From: Hyperoodon ampullatus
Taxonomy: Eukaryota > Chordata > Mammalia > Artiodactyla > Ziphiidae
Direction of reading: 5' to 3'
Assembly: GCA_949752795.1 (NCBI GenBank)
Contig: OX457064.1
Span: forward strand, 38,622,368-38,686,367
Length of the DNA stretch: 64,000 nt
Under the pieces are notes generated by a model, which saw only the letters and a program-made list of their open reading frames with translations, was not told where the DNA came from and searched no databases. The position numbers and the translations under genes were made by a program. How positions within the stretch are numbered: position 1 is the stretch's first letter; each line of letters starts with the position of its first letter. This document shows positions 1 through 12,851 of the stretch, one piece after another.

Positions 1-329
1 CAAATGTCCCTTGGACACCTTTTTCAAGATGCTTCCATAGACAATTAAACTGCTTTTCAGCTGCGGTTTGTAGGTGCCCCTTGGTTTGCTGTGGGATACT
101 GAGATGGGCTACAGGGAAGAAGCAAAAATGTCTATAGCTGTTCACATAATTGCATCTGCCCCATCACAGCAGGGATTACATTCTCCTTAAGAATAACCTA
201 ACATACTTGGAAGTCACATCAACAGTTTAAGCCTTGACAGTACAGAGTTAAATAATTTAATTCTTTGATCATAATAATTTGTTACGTTAGTTCTTGTTAT
301 ACTAATATTTACTATTATTGGGTGAATAT

Positions 330-510
330 AACGAATAAGGAGTTGTGTTATGTGCTATGCATGAGATAGTTTGATTACCTCTATGAACTCTAGGAGGTCG
401 CTGCTATTTTTATCCTTATTTAAAGGTTGAAGATACTGAGACACAGAGATTTAATGACTTGCCCAGTCATACAGCAAATAAGTGGCTAAGCCAGGATTTG
501 AATGGAAGCT
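330..510 (-). repeat. MIR fragment
   Basis: Degenerate match to MIR on the minus strand: the GAGACACAGAGATTTAATGA and ACTTGCCCAGTCATACAGC segments resemble the central MIR core. Positions 1-329 before it show nothing recognisable. Confidence 0.6.
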
Positions 511-548
511 GGCTGCCCTCTAAGCCTGAGACTTTCCCCCCGCCCAAA

Positions 549-592
549 TTTATTTACTTATTTATTTGTTTGTTTGTTTGTTTGTTTGTTTA
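549..592. repeat. (TTTA)/(TTTG)n microsatellite
   Basis: TTTA units followed by six TTTG units. Confidence 0.85.
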
Positions 593-1732
593 TGCTCTGC
601 CTCAAAGCACCTGCTTGATTTATATTAATCTGAAAATGGAACCATCGACACAATTTTGTATTTAGAGTTTAAAAGCACATACTTAGACTTTTAAAAGCAC
701 AGTCATGGGTCATACATCCTAAAGTCCTGTCTTTGAATTGACTGGACTAGTTTTCCACTGGGAAAACTATATTGCTGTCCTTTGTAGGGAAAATGATACT
801 TGGATCATGTCACTAGAGCTTCCTCCTAAAGAGATGTGTCCAGAGTGTGATTTGAAGTTGGAAAATGTTTCCTTTTCCTTAAGGCTATTCCATGCACCCT
901 TCTAATTAAATGGGAAGATTTTATTCTGCAAGATTCACTTACTTCCTTCTTTTCCCAAATCTAAGAGATCCTGGAGATGACCAAAACAGGATCTGATACC
1001 AGAATAACTCCCTGTCATTCATCATCTTTGAATATCACGTGTCATGAAATGTGCCATAAGTTACCCTCAAGATACCATGAAATGGACCAAAAAGACACAG
1101 GGAGTTCTATTTCTAGTTTCTCATTCCACAGTTTCAAAACTTGGCTTTTGTAGATCTGCAGGTGGACTTTGAGAACAATATCGTGTTCTTGCAGGTGGCT
1201 AAGAAAATGAATGAATATGTAAAAGAAAAAGGACATTTCTTTTCTTTAGGTCTTGACATTTCAGTGACTGTCTATCTTTCCATTCATGCACACACACACA
1301 CCTTCCAGCTTCTACTCTAAGTCTCCACAATAAGATGTATATCACACGCATACGCATGTACACATACACAAACACTTATACATATCATAAAACTTTATGT
1401 TTCAGTCACTATTCTTCTTAACAACCTAAAGCTTTAAACAATATTATTGATGACTTCTAAACTGCAAACTTCTAGCAGTCTAAGAATGTGGAGTTCTGGA
1501 AAGTCCCTCAGTGGACACCACAACACGAATAAAACTACTTGGAACAGTTGCCTCTCAAAAAATATTACCACACATGTTATTCACATGGGTTATCTGACAA
1601 CATGTAATGAGAAGAAATAGTAGTGCAACCTGATTAGCCTGAGAAAGGCGTATGGCTGCCCCAAGAAATATATTCACCTGAATGCAATGTGTGTTACTTT
1701 ATGGAAAGCACACTGAGAGGAAATGAATAATT
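593..1732. other. No gene or clear repeat seen
   Basis: AT-rich intergenic DNA. It holds only short CA-rich tracts (about 1288-1303 and 1333-1385). Confidence 0.6.
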
Positions 1733-1736
1733 GTAC

Positions 1737-2403
1737 TCATCTCAGGTGACCTCGGCCTACGGCGGCTTGAAGCAGGGTTTCGACCCGACCAGAGATAGAG
1801 GTCCGGCAGCGGTAGTGAGAGCGTTGAATCCTAGCTACCAGACCACCAGGGACCAGTGGCCAGTGAACAAGGCCCTGGCCTGTCAGCTGTGTAGAAATGA
1901 ATTTCCACATAGACACAGAAAGTAGTGAAGCAAGTAAAGTGTTTATTAGGAGGAAAAAGAGTACAGTACCTGTAGATAGACGCATGTATGGGCTCAGAGA
2001 GAGAGAGTCACTCCCTCGTGGCAATTTGAATCACTTTTATAGGGCATTTATTCTGGGTTTCCTTTGACCAATCATCTTGCTTTGCTGGGTTCTGGGTCCA
2101 CATTTGGTATATCTCAGGGTCCTGCCCTGTGTGCCTGTGCATCTCTTAGCCAAGATGGATTCCAGTGAAGAGGCCTATGGGTAGTTGACATCACTTACTG
2201 TGGGGTGGCGCCTCCTCTCTTTTGACCTCCAGGGAGCCTTTCTGTGCATGTGTAGTCAGGGAGGTCTCCTTGACTTTGAAAATGAGGAATATGTGGTGTT
2301 TTATCTGGGCAGGGCCCAGCCTCCTCCATCATCCTGCTTTTATGGAGTTTCTGTCCACAGGGGAGAAACTGTTCAGCCTGGGGCCCATCTATCTCCTACC
2401 TCA
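1737..2403 (-). mobile_element. Solo retroviral LTR, minus orientation
   Basis: A 667-base block with LTR architecture on the minus strand. From the left of the LTR (right side of the window) it has a U3 region, a CCAAT-type box near 2068-2072, a TATAAAA box at 2041-2035, and a CT-rich leader. An AATAAA signal follows at 1947-1942, about 90 bases past the TATA box, then a U5 of about 190 bases. GTAC occurs on both sides (1733-1736 and 2404-2407), consistent with a 4-bp target duplication as made by class I (gammaretrovirus-like) ERVs. The left edge starts TG, but the right edge ends GA, so one boundary is decayed or misplaced. No gag, pol or env sequence adjoins it. Confidence 0.7.
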
Positions 2404-2679
2404 GTACCTTGAATTGGATATATGAGTATATGACACATAAATACAAATAATGCATTAAAGTCTGCCTACCCTGGTTATAAGAAAATTATAGGTTTTTTTG
2501 AAAAAGGAGAAGTTTCTGGAAACTAATCCCTAAAATTCTTTTGCCTGGCTTTCCTCTCTTCTAAGTACTTTTTGACATGATTATTTGCCATTTTTAAATG
2601 TTCAAACACAAAAGTATTTTCTTTAAGGACTTGGAAAGTGTTTTAACACCCTGACTGCAGAAGATATAGGTCACATCCA

Positions 2680-2745
2680 TGTATACATGCGCACATACAC
2701 AAACGCACATATACACATACGTACACACATACAAACACACATCTT
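2680..2745. repeat. CA/TA-rich imperfect microsatellite
   Basis: Alternating purine-pyrimidine tract of ACACATAC-type units. Confidence 0.75.
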
Positions 2746-2779
2746 CCAGCTTTGACTGTCTCCCTGTCTTTACTACATA

Positions 2780-3310
2780 CCACTCAACAGCCAGAGTAAT
2801 TTCTTAAAAAAATATAAATTGTATCTTGTTGATCCCATGCTCTCCTTGGCTTCCAGTTTTACTTGGATAAAAGACAAAGTCTTCTCTCTGGCCATCAAGG
2901 TCTGGCGTGATTTGGCTGTTAACCTCTTCAGCTCTTACTATTCTATCCAACCCTTTGCTTGTGATCTCCCACCACTGAGGTCACCTTGCTGTTTCTCCCA
3001 CAGGCCAAGCTTGTTTTCACCTCTGAGCCTTTCGTCAGCCTGAAATGTTCTCTTTTTATGGCTGGCTCCTCCTCATTTTTCCTGGTTACTTTCTTGGAGA
3101 AGTCATCCGTGACCGTCCAATTTGAAGTCTCTCCCTACTGTTCTCTCATGATATTCCCTTCTCATTTTTGCTTGTACTTGTTAAAGTTGGTCTCTTCTGC
3201 TAGAATATCAGTTAAAAGAAGGCAGGAATGGTATCTTCTTTATTTTCCATGTATATTCAGAACCTAGCACATTGATGCATGTGTGTATAGGCACAGGCAA
3301 TTATTTAATT
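2780..3310 (+). repeat. LINE-2 (L2) 3' fragment
   Basis: Degenerate L2 in plus orientation: the region reading through AAGGTCTGGCGTGATTTGGC, a GAGAAGTCATCCGTGACC block and a terminal GAACCTAGCACATTGATGC block follows the usual L2 3' order. Short open frames here are remnants, not genes. Confidence 0.65.
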
Positions 3311-5270
3311 AATCAATCAACTTCCTTTCAAATAAAAATTGTTTCTGGCTTCTAACACCCCTCCATTTTCACCTCATACTGTCTCCAGTTATCTCACAAG
3401 AAACTGTGAAGTTTTAGTGAACTTTACAGTGAAGTGAGGCAATACAAGACACCTAACGTAACTGTTGGTGGACCTATAAGACAGAAAAACAACCGGTTAA
3501 CTAAGGAGATTATGTTGTTACTAGCAATGTAACTTTTTCTGGAAGGATTCCAACCCGAAATTTTGGTCAGTCTCATTGTGATTTTCTGAGATATGGTGGA
3601 CAGGGTCAGCCCAGACCTCAAAACTCAGATTTTATTGTACTGCAATGACTACTTTGAACTTTGATTGTATCATCCATATTGACTCCCCAACTTATTCTGG
3701 TAATGGGCAAGTAGAAAACAAAACCAGTCCACCTGATGGTTTGTTTGTATAGACCAAGGAGCAAGTTGGCCAAATTCTTCATTGTTCACTAGTTATCACG
3801 GTGGCATATTGACCCTGCCTTTAGCTTTAGACATTCTGCAAAGTAGTCACTCAAACTGTCATATTTCAAAATGGTCACATTGTTGATGGCTGCTACTTAC
3901 TAAAGCACAGGAAAGAACATCTGTCTGTTAATACAGCTCTGAAGAATCTTAGAGAATGTTTCCATCGTTTCATTGAAAGATGTGAATTGGATCACTTTAC
4001 ATATTTCAGCTGCCATATTGATTCACAAATAGGAATAAATTTCTCCTTAAGGTACAACATCGTTGATTGAGCTTTTGGGAAATGAAAGATAACTCTTGAT
4101 GCACCTTAGATCCATCCTCTGAATGGCTTCTCTTTCCTTAACACCGTCTTCTAGCTGTTCCTCAGTAGACTGCTGCTACTGTTGCTAACTTTCCTGACAT
4201 TACTAGTTCAACAGTACTTGCTTATTATCTTGTGGTAAGCCTACTTTTCAGACTAACGGTGCAAGTATTAAGAAAGAGAAACATTTTCTTCTAAAAATGT
4301 ATAGATAAATTGACAGTGTACAAACCTTAGAGAAACTTATGCAGAATCTTTAGGCAAACTTTGGACCACTGCTTGTTAAGCTACATTTGGTGACAAAACT
4401 ATCATCATCTTTCTTTAGATGGTCAAGTAAAATTCCCAAATTATTGTTAAAATATGTGTATGTTATGCTTTTCAGTTTTTAAAATTCACACACATAGGAT
4501 TAATCTTGTAGCTGGGCAGTAAAACAAAAACCAAGTTACTAACTCCGACACACTGTATTTTGAAAAACAAACAAACAAACAAAAGACAAACAAATAGTCA
4601 CTGTGTTGGATCCATAAGCAATACATTTTATATGTATTACCAAGAAAAACTATTATAAAACTTGTATAATTCCAGGTCAATTAGGAAGAACTTTGTCAGC
4701 TGAGAAACATTCTCACAATTTTGGCTTTTGGCACAATACTTTTCAAATGTCAGTGATTGCTGCTTTTTTTAACCCAAGGGCATAGAAACATGCTTTAGTT
4801 CTTTGAATTTATTTAAAAAAAAAAGTGGAAAGAAAAATAGGAGTTTATTAGTATTGGATGCTTTCGTGCTTATGTAACAAAAAAATCTGGCTGAAGTGCT
4901 TTGGCAAGTATGCAATGCATCATATAGTGTAATAACTTATGGTGTTTGGAAGAAAAATAAAAGCTGCTAAGATATTGTGGTTTTGAACTTGGCAAAAGAG
5001 TTGTAGAATGAAATTGGCCCATGCACTTTCATAAGAACTTTGACAATGGATAACAGACTTTCCCAGTATTATATATAATGAGGTGGTAAGCAACTTACTA
5101 CGTTGAATCCCACTGTAACCTTTTTAGTTTCCATATATTAAGAGAGTCTTAAAGGGAAATTATTTTATAGAGAAGGGTCCCTGGAACATCAATAAATGAA
5201 CTTTTTGAATATAGTTCAAGAAAGTTGTCATTTATCTTATATTTAAGAGGGATTGCCATATAGCAATATT
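3311..5270. other. Unassigned DNA with a 79-codon open run
   Basis: No repeat family recognised. One plus-strand frame is open without a start Met from 3831 to the TGA at 4068-4070, and an A-rich run lies near 4815. It could be an old processed pseudogene or chance. An AAAC-type microsatellite is at about 4564-4595. Confidence 0.4.
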
Positions 5271-5274
5271 TTAA

Positions 5275-5480
5275 TTTAACATTAAATATTTAGTGAATAC
5301 CTCCTATGTGCTAGTAGCTATAGAGGATACAATTATTAGTAAGAAAAGACAGACCCTGCCTCTGTAGAATTTATGTTTTATGGTCTCCCATGTAGGCATA
5401 TAGCCATAACAGTTCTATAGGCAGAATAATGTAGGTTTATAAGAGAGGTAAAATAGTTCTGTGTTTCAGGTAGTGGGTGA
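5275..5480 (-). repeat. LINE-2 fragment
   Basis: Minus-oriented L2-like text: a CTCCTATGTGCTAGTAGC block, followed by GACAGACCCTGCCTC and GAATTTATGTTTTATGG. Further L2-like sequence may extend through about 6000-6300, but this is weak. The rest of 5481-6640 shows nothing clear. Confidence 0.5.
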
Positions 5481-6640
5481 GGAAAAGGCTTTGCTGGTGT
5501 CACTCTCTAATCTCTAGGGAAGAGCTGACTATTCCCTTTCTCACAAGCAACACCAGAACATGAATCAATAAATAAGATCCCTTTCTCCAAAGACAGAAAA
5601 ATAATATGAGAATGAGTATAGGATGAAGAAAAGGAAATCCTCAAATATACTTATTTAAGATATTACAATAATGACTGGAGCATTCATTCATTTCATGGGA
5701 GGATAAAAGAGTTTAAATTTCCTCTTTGTGGTGCTTTCTTCCATGAATTCTGATACCGCTGATGTGGTCTTTATGGGAGTGTCCAGGGTTCTGAAGCAGC
5801 ATCCATTATAGGGCTTTTGGAAAAGGAGGTACCTCTTACTCTTGGCATTGTAATAAAGAAATAAGGACAGTGGGTGAATTACAAATGACCCAGCTCTGTG
5901 TGCTAGAGCAGGAGAGAGCTGAAGATTTGTTACTAATGTTTAGTTGGCAGTCGGGAACCTATCACTTTTTGGAGTAAATCCCATGAAAATAACCCTTAGA
6001 ACTAAGCAGAGGTGTTGTCCTAGGCCACTGGCAGCTCATAAAGGATTTTAGGACTTGGCATCCCAGCTGTTTCTTCTCTACAAGCTTTATGAAAGATATT
6101 TTGAAGTTAACCTTGAAAGTCACAAAGGATTTCAAATGGCAGACATAAGAGGAAGAATATTCTAGAAAAAGGAAATAGTGCATATACAGGTATGCAGAAG
6201 AATGGGGCAGGTTGGGGATGGGGTAGCAGAGCTGACAAAAAGATGTAAGTAAGCGTTTCAAGAGAGGCAGTGCTGGAAAGAGAGGTTGAGGTCATATTGA
6301 AAGCTAGGATGAGAAAGCTGTGGTAAATTTAGCAAGAGTTAGCATGTCTCCAGCATTTCTGCTTGAACATACGACCAACATGCCTTTCATATGTTCTCTA
6401 GGAAGATGCCTTTTTTTTCTTTTTTCCTTCTGTCCCTTTGAATTAGCTCCATAGACTTCACCCTTCCATTCCTGGATGGAATCTTGTATAGATCTGGTAA
6501 CTTACCCAGGTAATAAATAAGTAGTCTCTTTTTCCAATTATTGAAACGCCTTGTCCAGTGTACTTTCAAAACCCAAAACTGTCATCCAGTTTACAACTGC
6601 TGTTCTTTATTGGGCTGGAAATCTTTTTTTAAAAATATAG

Positions 6641-6830
6641 GGCTTCCCTGGTGGCGCAGTGGGTGAGAGTCCGCCTGCTGATGCAGGGGACACGGGTTCG
6701 TGCCCCGGTCCAGGAAGATCCCACATGCCGTGGAGCAGCTGGGCCCGTGAGCCATGGCCGCTGGGCCTGCGCGTCCGGAGCCTGTGCTCTGCAACGGGAG
6801 AGGCCACGGCAGTGAGAGGCCCACGTACCG

Positions 6831-6848
<18 letters not shown>
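6641..6848 (+). mobile_element. CHR-2-type SINE
   Basis: Plus-strand SINE starting GGCTTCCCTGGTGGCGCAGT, with the tRNA-like B box and GTGAGAGGCCCACGTACCG before an A tail. The tail passes into a TA repeat at 6849-6874. No clear target-site duplication was found. Confidence 0.92.
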
Positions 6849-6870
<22 letters not shown>

Positions 6871-6874
6871 TATA
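6849..6874. repeat. (TA)n microsatellite at SINE tail
   Basis: About 13 TA units directly follow the A tail of the SINE, a usual place for microsatellite birth. Confidence 0.9.
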
Positions 6875-6884
6875 CTTATCTATT

Positions 6885-7600
6885 TTCATTCAGGGTTTCA
6901 TTTCATGGTTATTGAGGTATAATATAGATATAACAAATTTCACTGTGTTTCAGTGTTCGGTTAATGAGTTTCAACAAATTTATATTGTCTTATAACAACA
7001 CTGTGATCAAGATTATAGAACATTTCCACACTAACAAAAAGCTTTCTCTCAGTCCTTTGAAGTCTCTTCCCTCTCCCAGTCTTTGCCAGCCACTGATCTG
7101 ATTTCTGTCCCTATAGTTTTGCCTTTTCTAGAATGTCATATAAATAAAATCATGGAGTAAGTATTTTTGGGTTGGGTTTTTTCCTCTAGCATAATGCTTT
7201 GGATATTCATCCAAGTTGTTGCATACATCAGTACATTCTTTTCGTTGCTGAGTAGTATGCCATTGTATGATGTACCTCAACTAGTTATCCATTTAAGGTT
7301 GATGAATATTTGAATTGTTCCCAGTTTTTGACTGTTATGAAATAAAGCTGTTATGAACATTCACATACAGGTCTTTACGTAGAAATGTTTTCAGTTCTCT
7401 TGGTTTAATACCTAGAAGTGGAATTGCTGGGTCATATAATAAGTATGTTCTTAATTTATATAAGAAACTGCCAAAATATTTTCCAAAGTGGCTTTACCAT
7501 TTTGCCCTCTTATCAGCAGTGTATGAGAATTTTCCATTTTAGCAATTGTAGTGGGTATGTTCTGAATGTTGTTTGAAGTTATCTATTCTAATGATGTCCT
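6885..7600 (-). repeat. Old L1 3' end and ORF2 end
   Basis: Antisense L1M-type sequence from the 3'UTR through the end of ORF2 (GGAATTGCTGGGTCATATAA region). It is heavily diverged and not coding. Confidence 0.8.
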
Positions 7601-8065
7601 TGCCTGGTTTTGGTATAAAGTGTATGCTGGCCTCATAAAATGATTAAGTCATAAAATGACTGAGGAGGAATGCATTCTCTTCTATTTTCTGGAAGAGTTT
7701 ACTTCTTCCTTAAGTGTTTGGTAGAATTCACCAGTGAAGCCATCTGAGCCTGGCTGTTTTCTCCAGGAAAAAAACGTTTTTCCTTTCAGTTTTACTGAGA
7801 TAAAATTGACATACAACACTGTATAAATTTAAGGTGTACAGCATAATGACTTGACGTACATATATTGCAAAATGATTACCACAATAAGTTTATTTAACAT
7901 CCGTCATTTCATACAGACACTAAAAAAAAAAAAACAACTTTTCCTCTTGTGATGAAAACTTTTAGAATCTACTCTGTTAGAAACTTTCAAATAGATCATA
8001 CAGCAGTGTTAGCTATAGTCATCATATTGTATATCCCCAATACTGATTTATCTTCTACATAATGA
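7601..8065 (-). repeat. Old L1 fragments (ORF2 piece and second 3'UTR)
   Basis: The first 180 bases resemble the antisense reverse-transcriptase region of ORF2 (TTGGTATAAAGTGTATGCTGG area). From about 7785 a second antisense L1 3'UTR starts with TTTACTGAGATAAAATTGAC. Two 3' ends side by side show at least two insertions or a rearrangement. Confidence 0.7.
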
Positions 8066-10340
8066 CCAGCTTCATCCAAATTTCCATGGACTGGGAATCT
8101 TGCAGTGGGGAGTAGGGAATAGTTGGCTGCTTTTCTCCCTCGAAACAGCTCCTCCCTTACTTTCTAGCTGCATTTTCTGGTGGTCAAAGAAAGGCAGAGA
8201 GAAGAGGGAAGTGAAGTCTTTCTTGATTGGTACAGTTATAGGGCACTGGTACCCTTTAGTTGTGGTAGATGACAAAAGCTGACTCACTTGTGGGTGACTT
8301 GCGAGAGTTCCTTGGACCCCATGCCTCCATCTCTTCCCAGACCTTCCACTGCCTTTATGTGAAGCCTGCTCAGTTTCAGTAATGGATGTCTGTTGTACTC
8401 ACAGCCAGAAGCCCTCTTCCTTTTCAAGAGATCTTGCCATCAGCTCCCCCACTAGCCCATGGAAAACGTGCATCCTTTATATACTGTGGGTCGAAGGGGA
8501 GCCCTTTATTTATTCCCTTTGCCTTCTCAGAATGCTGCCAGTGTATTGCTCTGGAGTATTGTTAGACAGTTCCCTAGCCCCACACTCCAAGGGAAATATG
8601 ACAAGTTCTTCAAGTGGTTCTTTCAAAGCTCCCTTCATTGATTTGAGACAAATGGGAAGACTCCATTTCCCCTCCCGCATGGGAGAAATACATAGCACAT
8701 TTACTACAAAGTTATTACTACCGTCTTCTTGATGCAAGGATTTGGTCTGTATAAGCTGAATGTGGGTGATCAGTTGAACAGTGTAGCATGTGCTACATAG
8801 GTGGTCTTGTACCTCCATTTAGGCTCCTGGGCTGCTTGGAACTTAACTGGTTTTAGGGGTCTCTGCTGAAATTTGATCATAGGGAAGGTCTAATTTGACA
8901 ACCTATTCCATACATAAACAGGAGATCCAGTGTTTATGAATGGTTTATCTAAAGGTCCACTTGTGAGTTACTTTTTGGAACATTGAAATCACATTGCCTA
9001 AAAACCATGTATAATCATCATACGTGAGGTTCAGAGAGGACCTCAAAGACCTGTGTTTATGTGAGTCACAGTTACTGATATTTAGCCTATTAAAACAGAA
9101 TCTTTTAAAACAAAAGAGTACACAAGCACATGTCACATTAGACATCAGAGCAATGACATCATCACGTGTCATGTAGCCTCTGGAAAACTCCAGTGTGTGC
9201 TTGAGTGAAAACAAGTGAAAATGGCATATAGCATCTTGGCATTATTATGAAAATAGTTTTGACAGCACGAACCCCTTGAAAGGATCTCAAAACCCCGCCA
9301 GGGGTCCCTGGACCATGCTTTGATACTTGCTTGTCTAGAGTGAGGAGGGGCTGGGAGTTAGGAAAGAAGCATTGTGTTCAGTGCTCTCAAGTGCAGAATT
9401 CAGATAATGATTGAGAAGAATGGGTAATGGGAATAAGGCAATCCACACATAATGCTCTGAAAATGCTACATCATTGGAATAAAGGCGTGTTGTCTTCATT
9501 CGTGAAGTAAATATTTGATGCCAAGCATTGGAAATACAATGCTTATCTGTAGATTCGACAGAGACCTTGCTCCCACAGAATGTGTATTCTGCTTTATAGA
9601 GGCAGATAACGTAGTAAACAAAAGCACATGTTAATTGGAAAATCATGAGACTGTCAAAAGAAAACGTATTTTGGATAAAACATGAATAGAGAAATCTAGG
9701 GTTGAATTGACGCTTCAGAAGATGGCTCAGTATTCAGAAAGATTACGGTATCATTTCAGGATACATTAATACCAATACAAATGTGTTTTTCTTCGTGTAG
9801 TGGTGGAGGAGGAAACAATAGGCCTGAGTATGCTGCTCAGAAGGCTTCTAGTCCTCATTCAGCTCCGAAGTCAGAGCAAGACTTCAGAGGAAACAAGATG
9901 GAGAAAGAATTTGGGTCATTTAAAATCACAAATTTACTTAGAAACCAATCTCTGATTACAGATAAGGGGGGTAAGGGCACATGGAAAGGATGAAACATAC
10001 TCTGTCACATGTGCTATGAGAATGCTTTTTTGTATCTATGAAAAGCTCTGCCTAGTAATTAACGGTGGTAATTGTTCTGCCATTGAGAACTTTCTTTGAC
10101 AAAGACTTTAGATTGGCAGTCATTCAGCAAATTTCACACCTGAATTGATCTTTTATCTGTTGTACTTTGAAGTACATAGTCTTTATGTATTGGTGTAGGT
10201 GTCATAGGTATGCATTTGGGAGTATGTTTTCTGTGGAAGTATTTCCATAATTATTTACACCATTTTTCTTCATTATTAAAGTTAATCAGATCTGTCTGGA
10301 TATCTAATTTAAAATCCTGATTAGAGTTATAATAAATCTG
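8066..10340. other. Intergenic DNA with small old repeats
   Basis: A hAT-like scrap is at about 9265-9320 (CCAGGGGTCCCTGGACCATG) and an L2-like minus fragment at about 9490-9640. Otherwise no gene or repeat was recognised; the open frames are short and unlike any family I know. Confidence 0.5.
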
Positions 10341-10357
10341 TTCTCTCCTACATTCTT

Positions 10358-10570
10358 CATTCTTTTTTTTTTTTTTTTTGCGGTACGCGGGCCTCTCACT
10401 GTTGTGGCCTCTCCCGTTGTGGAGCACAGGCTCCAGACGCACAGGCTCAGCGGCCACGGCTCACGGGCCCAGCCGCTCCGCGGCATGTGGGATCTTCCCG
10501 GACCGGGGCACGAACCCGTGTTCCCTGCATCGGCAGGCGGACTCTCAACCACTGCGCCACCAGGGAAGCC
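10358..10570 (-). mobile_element. CHR-2-type SINE
   Basis: Minus-strand SINE with an 18-base T run at its left end. Perfect 15-bp direct repeats CTCTCCTACATTCTT flank it at 10343-10357 and 10571-10585. Confidence 0.94.
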
Positions 10571-10585
10571 CTCTCCTACATTCTT

Positions 10586-11480
10586 AGGAGTTTATGTATC
10601 ATTTCAACCTCAGACTTAAAATATTTTGGGATTTTTGTTCTGTTTTGTTTTTGTTTTTTGATGAGTAGTGAGGTTTGTCCTTTATTTGTGTACCCAGAAT
10701 TATTAAACCATTGTTGGCCAGATACTTTGCCTTGCATGACTTTTTACAGTAAAAAAATTTAGGTAGAATATTTGGAGAAGACCTGGTAGAAATACTTAAA
10801 GGCTTAAAATAGTGATCAGAGGTTTCTTAGGTATATATGATATTTGTATAAAATACAGATTTTATTCCATTTCTTCTTGGCAAAAACCTGTGACATTCAA
10901 TAAGACACTGCACCAGCACCGACTCTTGGCTTGATGACTTTAGTTTCTTCAAATCACCCCCAATGGCATAACATTTAAGTCCAAGTCCAATTGTAATAGG
11001 CTTTTTTGTTGTACTTGGATTTTATAAGACTCTCTAGTGAGCCCTCCACAGTGCACATATGTGATAAAGACAGAGCTCTTGCTATTAAGTGCTTAAATAT
11101 TTAGAGAAAATAAATATGTTTTTCTTACATTTTGATCATTTTCTCAACCATGCTGCCAAATCAATAAATTGATTAGGGGTTGAATAAGAATTATTAGAAA
11201 ACCTATTATATCTACTCTTTTAAAGTGAAAGAAAATAGACATGAATATTTCATAAGTCTCTGAAGAAGCAAGGGCTTCCTAGATTTAAAAAGGGTAGAAG
11301 AAATCACAATTAAAAAAAGCAAAAGATAAAAATCTTAAACTTTTATATTTCTGGAAATAACTGAAATAGATAGATTATATCTATGTTTAACAGTTTGGCT
11401 AAGTAATTCCAGTGGGAATATTATGTTACTTCTTTTATAGAACTGTTTACTCAAGCTGATAAGAAAAATAGTAAGATGTC
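10586..11480. other. No feature recognised
   Basis: AT-rich intergenic DNA without a clear repeat or gene. Confidence 0.5.
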
Positions 11481-11960
11481 TAATAAATTAATGTTCAAAG
11501 AACTGGAATGGACTTCACAACAGAAGATATAAAAAGGCATTTGCATAAAAGTATTTATCTCTACTAGCAATGGAAGGGACATAAATATATATAAAGATAG
11601 GTTCATGAAATTAACCAATTAAAGTTATAAAAAAACTCAGTGTTAGTGATATGTGCTCACTAGAGTACTCTTTAGTGACTGTATCCAGGAACCATAATTT
11701 AAAAAACTTTTTTGGTGAACAATTTAGTACTATGCATTATAAGTCTTCAAATAATCATATCTTTTGATCCAGTAGTTCACTTGGATTGTTACTTTATCTT
11801 AAAAAAAAAGTCTTGGGCACCAAAATGATAGTTACAGTGCCGTTTTACATGACAAAAATAAAAGCAACTTAAATGTCAATATCAAGAAAATGGTTAAGTA
11901 AATTATGGCACATCAACATGACGGAACACTTTGCTTCTACTTAAAAAGGATGCTTGATTC
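11480..11960 (+). repeat. Degenerate L1/HAL1 fragment
   Basis: Plus-strand remnants of the ORF2 C-terminal region (AAAATGGTTAAGTAAATTATGG and similar wording around it). Too diverged to code. Confidence 0.55.
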
Positions 11961-12140
11961 TTTTAGAAAGCAGTGTTCTCTGAAGCCTGACATTTTTCAA
12001 ATCCCCACTTAGTAGCCATGTGTCCTTGGGCACGTGTCATAAACTCATAACAGACAATGATTGTCTTAGTTTAAAAAAGGGGAAATTATTGAGGCATTTG
12101 ATGTAATTTAATAACGAAGGACATGATATCTATCCTCATG

Positions 12141-12200
12141 AAGTTAAGAATTCAACAGAGGACTAAAGTTAAGAATTCAACAGAGGGCTAAAGTTAAGAA
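12141..12200. repeat. 25-bp tandem repeat, about 2.4 copies
   Basis: Unit AAGTTAAGAATTCAACAGAG plus five bases repeats at 12141, 12166 and 12191. One A/G difference separates the two full copies; the third is partial. Confidence 0.9.
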
Positions 12201-12851
12201 CAGGAAAAACTGTCATTTAGGGCAGAATGTATTAATTACTAGCACAGAGAAAGTAGGTGATTGATTCAGCAGAGAACAGATGAGATGCTTCACAGGGAAG
12301 TAGCATTTGGCTAAGGCCTGACTGAATTAGATTTAAGTACATGGGAAGATTTACACTTTTCAAACGGTGACAACAATGAGGACAAAAGCAAGAATGTAAA
12401 AGGAACAGTTGCCGACAAGTCACTTGGCCTGGTTGGAACATAAAAAACTTGGACAAAAATTGAAAAAGCTGTTTGGAATCCATAGTGGAAGGTCTTAAAT
12501 ATCTTCTGAAAGCAATTGGGTATATTCAGGTTTTTATTATCCGCCATCTATTTAGAGAAGGATATAGATGAGGTTTAACTCTCACTGAAATATTATCTTC
12601 TACCTAAAAATATTAAACCATAAAACAAACAACATGGCCGCAGCCTTTTGATTCTTCACAATGAATAAATTCTTAGTGAGCTTGCTTACATTAGTAGCTA
12701 AAGTCCTCTGGGGTCTGCTCGCATGCAGCTTCCCCACCCCTCTCTGTGTTTACCCACACTTTCAGGCCTACCGTCCATCTCCTGAACAAATACTCCTCCC
12801 CACATTTCCAACTGTGGTCAAGAAACCCTTTTGTCATCCTGCTTATCTTTT

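Noticed and set aside
1737..2024. 95-codon minus-strand frame within the LTR
   Set aside because: It spans the TATA-to-U5 part of the LTR and has no retroviral protein features.
9781..9993. 70-codon frame with a Gly-rich start
   Set aside because: Short, no known domain, no supporting context.
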